A stretch of DNA of 64,000 nt from Amphiduros pacificus (lineage: Eukaryota; Annelida; Polychaeta; Phyllodocida; Hesionidae): the NCBI GenBank assembly GCA_949316495.1, contig OX439004.1, forward strand, positions 54,778,159-54,842,158, read 5' to 3'. The position numbers and the translations under genes were made by a program. Positions 35,328 through 47,595 of the stretch are shown here, one piece after another. The first letter of the stretch is position 1; each line of letters opens with the position of its first letter. A model generated the notes under the pieces. That model searched no databases and was not told the DNA's origin. It saw only the letters and a program-made list of their open reading frames with translations.

Positions 35328-38300
35328 ATGAGCGAGTTGATTAACTTAGGTGTCCAGAGCAAGAAGCAGCTCAAGGACCAAGTTACACCACACAAGATGG
35401 CGCTGCTGGTTCTTGTCAGGGAATATTGCGTCATTCGAGCGCGGGAATGTGAACAGATCCTACACGATGTGCAGAATATATACACAGAGTCCGAAGAAAG
35501 AGACTTCATGTTTATCCTCCTGCAGCTTCTCCAGGTATAATCCTCATATCAATATATGACCTTTATTGTATTGTCTGAAGCCTTGGTATTCTGGGCAGTG
35601 GAGCTGCAGACTTACAAACCCACAGGGGTTGGCTATCTCAGTAATTAATATGAAAACAGTACTGACAACTTCACTTGCAATACTCATGCAAACATATCAA
35701 AGAAAACACACACCCCTTGTAATGTTTGCCACAAACACCTTTTAATATTTCTCAATTTCACATGATGTCACACTGTTAACAACTCCTCATGTTTGTATCA
35801 ATATGTAAGACACCTGAATGCAGAGTGAGGGTCAGTATGGTGCCCTACAGCACACCCCAGTCTTTTATAACTTAATTAGTTGAATACCCTCTAGGCATGT
35901 GGTCAGGTGGAGGATTACAGGGCTCAACATTGATCATAACAGATTGTCATCTTCAGTACTTAACATGCTTAGTTGCTTTGTGTCTGGACTGACATATTCA
36001 TTTTTATTAGTTCATCTGAAATGTAGTGAATAATACTGTACTGTATAATTATTCTTACCATCAAACTATTCTTCAAGTGCAGCAAGACGTGACCATTTAT
36101 AGTTACCAAACATCTATTGTGAATCTTGTGAAACAGAACCCTGGTCTTTGCATGTCAGCCAGTCACATATTAGCAAAATATCAGTGAATGTTTCCACCCC
36201 TAGGGTGGCCATTAGGGATAATACGGTATGTAATTATACGAGCATCACCACAATTACAACCTTGGAGCAATCTTAACAGCAGTGTATGAAAGTGTTTGAT
36301 ATGAATAAACATGTATATTACAGAGTGCTGATCTGGAGTTGAAAGAGTTGCTTCATAAGTTGCAAAATGTGTCAAAACCTTTGCTCATGGAAGCATTATA
36401 TGAAAGGTCAGTTTTTCAAAAAAAATATGAAGTTGATATTTATTATCTTACATATCTGCAAAAGAAAGTGGACTCTTTGATTTGATGGGAGTAATTTAAA
36501 AGTTCACTAAAATGTTTCTATAGGCCAAATGTGTCGGTATATGAAGACAAAAGTGAAGAAATAGCATATAAATGTCTGACTGCTTTTCAAGAATCAAAAT
36601 TAGTTTTCGAGAAAACATCTAATCCCAAGAGAGTTTTGGGTTTTGTGAGGAGTATATTGTTAAAATGAAAATATTTATGATTGGAATTTCTGAAGCCTTG
36701 CAATGTTATAACAGTACAATATGCTTTTAAGACCTTTCATATTTGTTATTGTAGGCTAAAGGAGCTTAGCCTTGAAGGTGTGCGTGCAGTGATGGACTTG
36801 TTCCAGTCTCTACCAGAGTCACTCTTCCAGGAATCCATGCCGTTACTTACAAGAACTAGTGTACTCGGTAAATTCATCATGAGAGATAATAATTTGCTGA
36901 TATCAAAGAAAAAATAATAATTTATGACACTTGTTTTTGATTGACTTCAACTGTTTTGTTTTTATTTCTTTACAAAGGTCTGTTTGTGAGGCGAATGCTA
37001 CTTTCCTTTGATAAGCTGTCTTTCAGTCAGGTGACACACCTGCACAGGAAGTACAAGCAGTACTATGATAGTTGGGGAGGTCAGCCCCAGGTGGCAGCAC
37101 AGTCTGGTGGTGGAGGAGGGGGTGGCTGGGATATGGATGGCAGTAATTTGGGAGATGCTTCCCTCAACCTGATGGACATTGTAGGGGAGGATAAACAAGA
37201 TAGCAATGATGGCAAACCTTCAAATGTACAGTAAGTATTGGTTCAAAAGAAAAAATGACGAAGTCAAACTTCAACTTGTTCATGCATTATTATGATTAAA
37301 TATTGTGCGTCCTTGACACATTAACAGGCCTTGGCCAAGGAGCCTTTATAATCTTTCGTAGCATTTTTGGGGCCTTTGAAACCTTTCCGACTATCCTTAT
37401 CTTAAAAACTTACATTTCGCTCAATTTGCACAGACTCTCAGAGAGTAGATGAAAATGAAACTAATATAATGTGTGCAAGAAAATTTTGAATTGGTTGATA
37501 AAGCTGCTTGCTTTATCAAATTATTCTTATTCATAAGTGACAATTGTGTATTTCAGAAACATGACACTAATAGATGTTGGAAAATATTCACAGAAGCAAG
37601 CTGAATTTTTCATAGCGCAACAGGTAAACAATGCACAATAACTTTGAAATGGCGCATATTAATGATTCAGAAACTGTAAAGAAACATTTAGACTGAAAAT
37701 TCATTTTAGTTTTAATATTATTAGATAATATTAATTAGTACACTTAACTGAACTTAAAATATGAAAAGTAGAGGAATGATGGAATGAATTCAACCGAGAG
37801 TTATAAGGCATAAAAGTTGAATGAGTTACTTGCAATCTACTCAAGTTCAATAGTATGAATTTGTGTTTTTTTTTATCACAGGCTGCTTTGCTGCAATATA
37901 ATGAATCTGAGGCTTTACCAGCTAAGAAATTACAAGAGAAAGTCACCGAACTACTACACAGCAGCCCAGACCTGGCTGAAGCTGTAAGAATTAAAGATAT
38001 ATTATATCATCACCCTGTTTATATTTATAACCATATGTTCTGATATTTATTCTTTAAAAAAAAAAATAAGGACGGAACTTTCTAATAACTGTGCCAATGA
38101 AATAACTTAAGAGATCAACTGAAAATAATACGTACCACTTTGTTTTTACTGACAGTACTGAAACATTTGGATATTGCAGCACTTTTTGAGTTACTTGAAC
38201 AACCTGCGGGTTCAGGAATACTGCGGTGCTGTGGATAGTCTCTATCATTATTTTGACAGACAAACAACTCCAGGAAATGGTGCGTTTTCATTGCCAATAT

Positions 38301-41300
38301 TGTATAAATACTTCTCAGTACTGCTTAAAATATTTATTACAATTAAGGAATCACATTTTTAAGAATTAACCTCTTAACTTTTTTTAGATACGTACAAAAT
38401 TGATTTTTAAAAATATAGTGTGACAAATCACTCAAAAACCTCTAATATTATTAGAAGCAAGCTTGTTTGTCATGTTAGATGTTTGGTTTGTTGCACTACT
38501 TATATGAAGTGTCTGTTAGGTAATTCCTCAGGAGCTGGAGGCCGGCAGCGAGCAGATGAGGATCAGCAGCTGAGTAAGGGATTCAGATACGCTGCCTTAA
38601 ACATGGCCAGTCTGCAGTACAGGTTCGGACACAGGTAAGGTCAAAATTAGGCATGTTTAGTTTACACAGTAATATGCAAAGAATATAAAGCTCTCTGCAA
38701 AACCTCATGAAAACTTGGCATTTTCTGTGAGATTTTCGTCCACAAGCAATATATTTAAAAGTCCAAATGTCATTGGAAACTCAGAAATATGAAATATGAG
38801 GATTTGAAGATATCAGATTTTGGCAAAATACAAAGTAATTATTTACCTAAAAATATCAGAAAGAAATTTGTAGCATATATTTTATTAACAAGCACTAATA
38901 CTACAAAATTAAATAAAGGGTGGCAATAAAAATCCTTTTCATGGAAGCTTTAATTAAATGGCTCAATCTGAACTGTTACATTTTCAGGCCAATATTCTAT
39001 ATTAATAATAATAAATCTTGTATAGCGTTGACACCAGACAATGTCTGTTCATAGAGCTATTTTATATTAGTTTGCTTTTCATATTTATTATTTCCAAATT
39101 TTAAATATGATGAGAATCTCTATTTTTGTGAAGTGAGTTGAAGGAGGTTATATAGATTTGTTAGAACTATAGATGTGAGTGTGGGTGTGTGTGTGTGTGT
39201 GTTACAGAGAGGAAGCACTAGCAGCTGTCCATGAGGCAATACGCATGGCACAGGAGGCTAATGACCACATCTGTCTGCAGCACGCTCTCGTGAGTTACCA
39301 ACTTCATATCCTCAATACTCATTCAAGGCAACATTATATATACCAAATAATCATTTGAACATATTCAAACATCTCTTTCTCATGTTTTTTTTTGCATCAC
39401 TTATGCATAGCTTTTGCAGGGGGGGGGGGTGAGAAATTTTTGATCATTCTTTCTGTCCTTCAGTTGAATGAATCTGTCTGTCTGTTCCTTTCAGGGTTGG
39501 TTGCAGAGACTAGGAGTACAAGGCAGTGGTAAATCAGCGTATCTACTTGACAGACTTGTCACTAAATCTAATGAACTTAATCTGGCTGTGAGTATGACAA
39601 TGTCACTTCACTTTATGATGATAAATAACTGTAGACAATTGAATGTAGGTCAATAAGTCTTTTTGTTATCAGTTTTATTCAAAAAGTTCTATTTGAAGTC
39701 ACTATTGCAATTGACCCATCCACCAAACCTCAGCTCTCTATCACAGGAAATATTAAGATTATGTTTCATGCCAACAAATGTTATGTGTACTATGATACCA
39801 GAATCCTTTACAAAAAGTTGTGATTTGATGTACCCTAACTTGGTCACAGGATTTAAAAAATCCTAGGGGTTTTAGGACTTTATTTTATGGATTTTATTAT
39901 TGACAGTATTACAAAAAAGTGTAACAAATGACAAAATATCAGTGAATGTCATTCTCAAGAATCTTATTCAATAGACTTGAATTGTATGAGTATGTTTTCT
40001 AACCAGCAAAGACTCTTTATAACAAAGTTTACATCTTTTCAGTATTTGACATCACTTGGGGTGCAGTCTTTTGCCAAGCACAATGCTTTAGCCCCCGCTG
40101 CACCAGCTAGGTAGGCCAATATATGTTACCTTAAGGTTTGGTTTATAAAAAAACTTAAATATACACATAAGCCCTTATTTCATGGAATAAATAGGTGGGA
40201 AAATAATTTGATTTGTGGTTGATTTGTTTTAGCATATTTGAGTACTTGCTGAAGAGTGACGTGATAAACTGTCAGAACTCCATGTCAGATCTGATGTGTG
40301 TCAGCTACGCACACAAAGCCATGCTATGGGAACTCTACGGCAGAAGGTAGGCACATTCTAACTGCTATGGGAGCTCTACGGCAGAAGGTAGGCACATTTT
40401 AACTGCTATGGGAACTCTACGGCAGAAGGTAAGCACATTCTAACTGCTATGGGAGCTCCACGGCAGAAGGTAAGCACATTCTAACTGCTATGGGAGCTCT
40501 ACGGCAGGAGGTAAGCACATTCTAACTGCTATGGGAGCTCTACGGCAGAAGGTAGGCACATTTTAACTGCTATGGGAACTCTACGGCAGAAGGTAAGCAC
40601 ATTCTAACTGCTATGGGAGCTCTACGGCAGAAGGTAGGCACATTTTAACTGCTATGGGAACTCTACGGCAGAAGGTAAGCACATTCTAACTGCTATGGGA
40701 GCTCCACGGCAGAAGGTAAGCACATTCTAACTGCTATGGGAGCTCTACGGCAGGAGGTAAGCACATTCTAACTGCTATGGGAGCTCTACGGCAGAAGGTA
40801 AGCACATTCTAACTGGTATGGGAGCTCTACAGCAGAAGGTAAGCACATTCTAACTGCTAATCTGTCTGCAATTAATAAGTTAGTTTATATATCCAGCTCC
40901 AAATTATGACTCATTAAAATGGGCAACTTTGAAAAAGAAAGTAGCTTCATTAACTTTTATACTGCCGCAGGAACCTATTATTGATCCTCAATATTGATTG
41001 AGATGTGTACTTTGAGCTGTCAGTTTATATTTACAGGGAGATGTGTACTTTGAGCTGTCAGTTTATATTTGCAGAGAGATGTGTACTTTGAGCTGTCAGT
41101 TGATGCTCCACCTCAACACTCTCCACATGGGGGTATATCACAATGGTGAGTCCGAGTGCCTCGCCTTGTGTCACCTCGCTCGTATCTTCGCACAGCAGGT
41201 CAGCATTACCCCACATTCAACAACTTTAAGTGAAAAATAAAATTCTGGTTACCATGCACAATATTATTATTATATCTTCATGATCCAATATAAGTTGGAA

Positions 41301-44300
41301 TTTATAAGGTATTAAGCATCAATCCTATAGATTGGTATGTTAAAAGCATTAAGTAATAAGATGAGTTGTAATAAGACATAAAAGTTACACATTCTGCAGA
41401 GTTCTGCATCCGTCCACAATTCCAGATAATACATAATTTAAGCCAGTGCTGATGTAATTCAAGAGTGTGTAACAAATAGTTGATAATGATACAAATATCA
41501 AAAGGTTTGAACAGAAAATGTGTGAATATTTTAGGGAGATTACAACCAGGCGTTCTCCATTCTAAGCCATACAAAGTCCCGCTTCCCAGTCCACTCTCAA
41601 TACAGCGCCACCTGGATGTTGTATGAACAACAGTTGATGTTTGAGAGGGCATTGCATCATGGGAGATGGAAGTCGGCAGAACAGGCAATCCACAACATGG
41701 CTGCTCTCAAACCATTGGAATCGAAATATTGGTAGGTTCATAAATGTAGCTAACCAGTATAGGTTATAAAGAGCAAGCTCATGCAGGATTGATAGATTCA
41801 TATGATATCTCAAAACCAGCTAGCAATTTAATTTGAGGACTCGTCCACTGTCCAAGCACCCAAATGGTTCTCACTACTTGAGCACCATCTTATGGCAGAC
41901 AGGTGGGTGATATAATAACAATGTGGGTGATATATAAAGAATACTGTTTTCACGCCAGGTTTGATGTAGAGAAAAAGAAAAAAATGTGAAATGGTGTTTT
42001 ACGTCCCTTTCAGCAACAATGCCCATATAAGGACAATATTCGAGCATTTTTACCAGTGTGAAGGTTAAAACTGCCGGTAGTGGGATTCGAACCTACCACC
42101 CCCACTCCTCCACTTCCATAACCATAACCAAGAAAGGCACTGAGCCTTTGCTGTACCCACTGTGCTAGTATGGCCAGCTTTAAATCAGTGAAGTCGCACA
42201 CATTCAGTCCCAAAGGCAAAACAAGATATCCCATTTGGTTAAATAAAATGCAAAAAGGTTTTGAAACTATTGGTATGATATCCCTATTGTGTTGTAAATA
42301 TATTGATTTGGTACATTCTATGCATGAATACCAAGAAGAAGGTCCATGAAAGTTGAGGTTAAGAAACTGAATCAAAAAAGTTTGTTTGTGTGAAATAAAT
42401 TAGTTGCTGAAAAAAATTCCAACACATTTAAATAATAAACATTAAAAGAATAAAATATTAAACAATAAACATTAAAAGATTATGAGTCATATTAATGATA
42501 AATATTTTGGTTCAAGAAGTGATGTGTGTTGCAGCCGTGCCCAGTTGTGTAAAGAGAGAGGTGAGACTGACTCAGCAGTGAAGATTATACAGGAACTGCT
42601 GAACAAGAACACGGAGGACGACGACGCCCAGCTCCACGACCTGCCGGAGTTCTTCTGCAGGTGAGCACACATTGGTCACATTATACACATCCATTTATCT
42701 GGAACTCAGTCTAAAAGGCTTAGCTTTGTAACATAGGTTTTACATGTCATGGGACACTTTCACCAGTTTATTAAATGAAGTAATGATGCAAAAGTAATGG
42801 CAACCCTTAATTACTGTTCACATAGCAAGCATTATTGGACTATTTAAGTGGTTTTTTTTAAAAGTTGTGCATTTGTTTTGCAGGTTGTTATTGCTTCAGG
42901 GCGAGTTATACTGCAGTTCTGGTAATCCCACTGAAGCAGGTCAGCCCTTATTGGCCTGTCTTACGCTCGCCAAGGAACACCACTTTGCTCACCTGGTGGC
43001 GCTGGCAACACTGCATCTTGCATACGTTCAGGTCAGTGCTAGGTTTCATTTTTATTCCTCAGCAATAAGGTGCTGGAGTGTGAGGTTGGTTTTCCAGGTC
43101 AGGGCCATGGTCAGCTTTAACATGCAGCAGGAGCAATTGAAAAATTCCTTTGTTATTGTTTGCCCCAAATTAAAGGTAACAGATCTAAATTGATTAGTTT
43201 TAAAAATATGTATAAAAGCACTTTTCAAAACTATTCTTGACCTAATTCACACACACAGACCCAGTATATGAGGACTTTTGATTTTCTTAAAACTGATTAA
43301 CTGGCCACAGATGATCAACATGAACTGCGACACATGTTCATCTTTTGACTGAACTGCTTTCATTGTCAAAAAAGATCCAGTTTGATCGGGAAAAAATCCA
43401 AATTTGTCATGCAGATTTTTTGTGTTTGTGGTTATGGGGAGATATTTTGAATAGGATTGTTGGGATGATTGACTGACATTTTGTATTGTTGTTGTCAGTT
43501 TTGCCTGAAGATGCCACAGCAGGCGTTGACCTTGCTGAGCGAAGTGTTGCTGACCCTTCTCACTCACGGCAGTCTCTGTGATCGCGCCCGAGCCCAGTAC
43601 CTCTGGGCTCGCTGCCAAGTGGCGCTAGTAAACACCAAGGATAAAACACTCAGACATAAAGGTAGTAATAATATTAATATATATATATTACTTTAAGCTG
43701 CTGATGTTAAGACATCCAGTTGGATGTGCTTGATCCATTCATGTCACTTTGGTTGCACAGTAAAGAGTTTTCCACCAGGTGTCACTGCACAGCGTCCGCT
43801 AGGTGGCATAACTGCTCCCAATTCCAAGAAATAAGATTTCTGATCATTGCCGAGGTTAGAAAATATTATGCAAATGATAATTATATGATATGTGCAATAA
43901 CTGTCAACATAATGTAGCAATTACTTTGACACTATATAGTGATCACTTTGCCACTATTTCATGATCACAAATTACATAAAATGTTGAGTTATATTAGAAA
44001 TATTAATATCCTTGCTGATCTTAGTTTATTTGGAAATTGTAAGTTATCATGCTCTTAGACTTTTCTTACATGATTGCAATATATAATACCTTTATCATAG
44101 GTACCATTTTTTTATACATTCCTTCATTACTGAATGTCTTTGTTATTTCAGCACTGCATTGTGCAGTACAAATGTTAGGAGATGTGATTGGTTGGTTCAG
44201 AAAGATGGAGTCTCACATTCGAACCAAGGACGCCATATATTATCAGGTGAGTCACAGCTTCAGATTATTACCATCAAACTTAAGTTGAGATTTTAGAAGA

Positions 44301-45188
44301 GGATTTTTTCAGTCATTGAGGTACTGTCTGTTCATCCGTTAGTCACATAGTCTCTGACTTCATTGTGAAGAAGTCTTTTGTGGTCAGACAGTAGAACTTG
44401 ACATATCAGACCTCTCCTTGCTGGAGGCTGTTTATCAACACTGCTACATTTTTTGAGGCACACACATTTGTACAATTCTGATGATAGCAGGGGGCAATAC
44501 ACACTGGTATCTTGGTATAGCATGATTTTTAAGTGGTCCCCTGATTATAAGAAAGTGTAACAGTGTTGATTGACAACCTCCAGCATGTTAACATCAATGC
44601 ATTCATTTCAATGGTACAGATGAGTCAAAGCTGTTATTGTTATTTAATATCGGGGAACATGGAGTGTGATCTTTTGGTTGCTTATGACAAGGCACAGACC
44701 TGACTATATTGCTGCTGTCTGTATTCAGGCCACTGACAGTAAGGAAGGCTTGATCGCTAGGCAACTGTGTTTTAGTTATAGCACATACTTCAGTTTTAGC
44801 AAACATAAAATGTTGTCAGATCCACTTAATTTTTTTTAAATTATTTTTTAACAAACATTATTGTGAGCACTATTATTGTATGAGTTTGTAATTTGCCTAT
44901 TTTCATGCTAGTAATCACAGTCCAATTCCCATCTGCACTGTATCAACAAAGAATAAAATTAAATCTAGACTTATTGCAGAATATTATTATATTTCTATAT
45001 AATATTAAGACCTTTTGTGCTACTAATTAGGTGACAATGTCTGAAATCAATTATTTTAATTTGTTTTACAGGCACGTCTTTACCATGAATTAGGATACAC
45101 TTCAGAAAGAAACAAATGTGCCCACGAGTTTCGACAGTTGGACCAGCAGTATCCCACACATCATCGGACGGTTGTTCTCACATTATAA
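35328..45188 (+). CDS. ANAPC5: ANAPC5, anaphase-promoting complex subunit 5
   Basis: APC5 is a TPR-rich scaffold of the APC/C ubiquitin ligase platform that drives mitotic exit. Coding exons: 35328-35534, 36324-36406, 36755-36867, 36978-37230, 37557-37623, 37882-37983, 38180-38279, 38532-38634, 39208-39289, 39495-39587, 40043-40110, 40233-40346, 41075-41198, 41535-41731, 42535-42660, 42884-43031, 43499-43661, 44152-44246, 45072-45188; 2355 nt, 784 aa (human 755). Matches recalled from human APC5: SQKQAEFF, LSYLNNLRVQ, GFRYAALNMASLQYRFGH, EAIRMAQEANDHICLQH, ARLYHELGYTSERNKCA. A Gly-rich, Asp-rich insert in exon 5 of this list looks lineage-specific. Start chosen at 35328 because an upstream ATG (35100) is out of phase across the intron. 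A polyadenylation hexamer lies at 45427-45432. Two repeat arrays flank the intron between 40346 and 41075. Confidence 0.97.
39180..39203. repeat. (TG)n microsatellite next to an ANAPC5 acceptor
   Basis: A short (TG)n run ends 4 bases before the acceptor of the exon at 39208, so it supplies the pre-acceptor tract. Confidence 0.8.
40323..40856 (+). repeat. 41-bp minisatellite carrying an ANAPC5 donor junction
   Basis: About 13 units, each with the last 24-29 bases of the exon ending at 40346 (GCTATGGGAGCTCTACGGCA then GAAG) followed by GTAGGC or GTAAGC and cacattctaa. Only the first copy is continuous with the exon. Donor strength alternates between GTAGGC and GTAAGC among copies. Confidence 0.93.
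41003..41100 (+). repeat. 38-bp triplication carrying an ANAPC5 acceptor junction
   Basis: GAGATGTGTACTTTGAGCTG plus tcagtttatatttgcag occurs two and a half times before the real exon start at 41075. Each unit is the first bases of the exon joined to its own upstream acceptor. Confidence 0.9.
41304..41420 (+). mobile_element. Partial copy of the 530-bp MITE family
   Basis: Begins aaggtattaagcatcaatcc, matching the left end of 61244-61774, and keeps a diverged block near 41375-41415 (acataaaagttacacattct). No right terminus found. Confidence 0.55.
41985..42178 (-). mobile_element. tRNA-related SINE in an ANAPC5 intron
   Basis: Minus strand: box-A-like TAGCACAGTGGG, box B GGTTCGAATCCC, then a 3' domain (GCTGAAAGGGACGTAAAACA) like that of the SINE at 2575-2893. 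Body shorter and without a clear duplication; probably older. Confidence 0.75.
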
Positions 45189-47595
45189 ATTCAGAATATA
45201 TCTAAGCCAGTCATTGTCTTAATTATTGACTGTAACTGCCTCTGTCTGGTTGTTTATGATATGGACATTGCCAGTATTGTAACATGTATTGTAATGTATC
45301 CTGGTTCTTTTAATCTCTCCAGTCCATAATTTGTATGGAAGTAAAGTCTTGATTTCAATACTACAAATATTTATTAATCTGATCCAGAGCTTGTAGATAA
45401 TGTTACGAGACTTAAGTGCAATTGTAAATAAAATAATATTTGATGTTCTAAATTTGTCATTGTATATTGTACATGCGTGATTATTTCCATGTTTCTGGAG
45501 AGCAGAGGAGGATTGTAGATCATGTTCATCAAAGAGTCTACTTTTTATATTGCTTTTTACCCCTCCTCAAATTTTGAGGAAGGAGTATTGTCATAAACAT
45601 GATTGCTTGAGAACAAAGTCCCTAAATTTCTACTTCCTCCACTGTTGCTATAAGCTGAGGAGTCCAGTCTTCTTCTTAATGTCTCCAACCGGTAGTTTTT
45701 CTTCATGCATGTTATATTTACATCAATTTAACTTAAAAAGCAACTGGCAGGAGCATCTGGTACAGGCAATGGCCTGTAATATTTCTACAGATGAGAATGT
45801 CTCAATTTTAGTCCCCTCTATGTTTGTGTCCTAAATACTTTGACATAATTATCCAGTTAGTTCAGAGTTGTCAAATTAACAACCTGATATTATTTGGGAT
45901 AATGAAGTACAAATGATGTGGCCATATTCATGTAAATAATTGTCGACCCACTCCGTCCGCGATTCCGCGTGTCCGGAATTTCCGGATGATAAGAGGCGAA
46001 CCATTCGACGGATTACTTTAATATTGCAAAGGAATATGTAAGTCCTTAATATCTTGCATGGGATTGCATATGGTTGACCTTGACCCAGTTCTCAAGGTCA
46101 CAGGAGCAATTTTGTGTCTCTGCAGTACTTGCTGGTTTCCAGATGATATGTTAAGAACTATTTGGTATTTGGCTTTGATATCACACATGATTATGTGTCC
46201 CCCAACTCCCTTGTATGGGATTACTGGTGAATGACCTTGATCAGTCTCTCTAGGTCACAAGAGATATTTTATATAATTATGGTTTCCCGATGATAAAAGG
46301 AGAACCGTTTAATGGATTACTTTGATCTTGCACAGGGTTATGCAAGTCCTATATACCTTGCACAGGATTGCATATGATTGACCTTGACCTAGTTCTCGAG
46401 GTCACATGAGCAGTTTTGTGTCTGTGCAGTACTTGCTGGTTTCCGGATGATTTGTTGAGAACTATTTGGTTTTTTGGCTTTGATATTGGACATAAGTACT
46501 AGTGTGCATCCTCCAAATCCCTTGCTAAGGATGACCTTCACCTATTTCTCAAGGTCACAGAAGATATTTTGTATCATTATAATGTCTGGTTGATAAAAGG
46601 AGAACTGTTTGATGGATTACTTCGATAATTCAGATTATGTCATATATTTTTGCCCTAATACTGGAGGAATTGAGCAGTACTTGATGGTTTTTCTCAAGAA
46701 CAGATTGCTATGGCCCATTGTTATCTTTTAACCAAAAGCCTGATTGAACCAGAGCATATGCAGTCAATGTTGTATACCGGAGTGGAATGGGCACTATATA
46801 AATGTTTTATTATTATTATTATTATTAATTCAGTCAATAATAATATTGATTTATTCATTTACAAGGACCAAAATCTCATATCGCTACCTCATTACACCAT
46901 AGTTTATGCACCCATTTAACTTTGCCACCATGGTGGGTCGACATATGAGCTGTGCTCTTTTATTCCTGTTAAAATTCAGGGGAGAAATTCTTTTGCTATT
47001 TCAATGATTAAAAACTCACCTATATGTACATTATGTTAAAATGCAGCTGGAAAAGTGCAGAATACTAAGAATATTTTGACAATTAACCCCGTCTACTGTA
47101 TTTGTCACAACTGTTGCGATCTTAAAACTGATATTTGCACTGATGGGCTCAAATACTATATTCTCAGCAAAAGGATAAATAATCTGACCCAAACTTATAT
47201 CAAATCTATTTATTTAATTTTAATATAATATGTTACAGATTGCTAATATGCTTATATTCAAATATAGTTCTGTCAGTTATAGTTGTGTATAATTCAGTAA
47301 CAAAAAATAACATTTCTGAAAAAAGATGGAAAATTTGCACTCAGTTATCAGAATTGTCAAAAGGTAATGCAACATTAAAGGATGATCTTGGAGCAAGTAT
47401 AAACAGTCCCTTTATGGCATATTAAGTCTTAAATACTACTGAGAAACAAGTTTGTACTCAACACATATATATAAAAAAAAATTCCAGAATACACCAATCA
47501 GGATCTCTTTTCTGATACTGATAAATAGGAATAAAAATAGAATTTTTGTAAATGTGTTAAAATCATTTTGAGAAGTCTTTGAGATCAGAATCATT
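45189..47595. other. ANAPC5-NELFB tail-to-tail intergenic region with an old duplicated repeat
   Basis: ANAPC5 polyadenylation signal AATAAA at 45427-45432. At 45960-46650 a block of about 300 bp is present in two diverged tandem copies: gcgaaccattcgacggatta resembles gagaaccgtttaatggatta, and both are followed by a ttgaccttgac...ctcaaggtcac motif. A third, shorter echo lies near 46,550. This looks like an ancient repetitive element. A (TTA)n run lies at about 46807-46830. I see no gene. Confidence 0.6.

Noticed and set aside
36523-36645. Possible extra ANAPC5 exon after a ctatag acceptor
   Set aside because: Phases of the flanking exons (AG/G) join directly and match the family; this segment shows no similarity and has no good donor.
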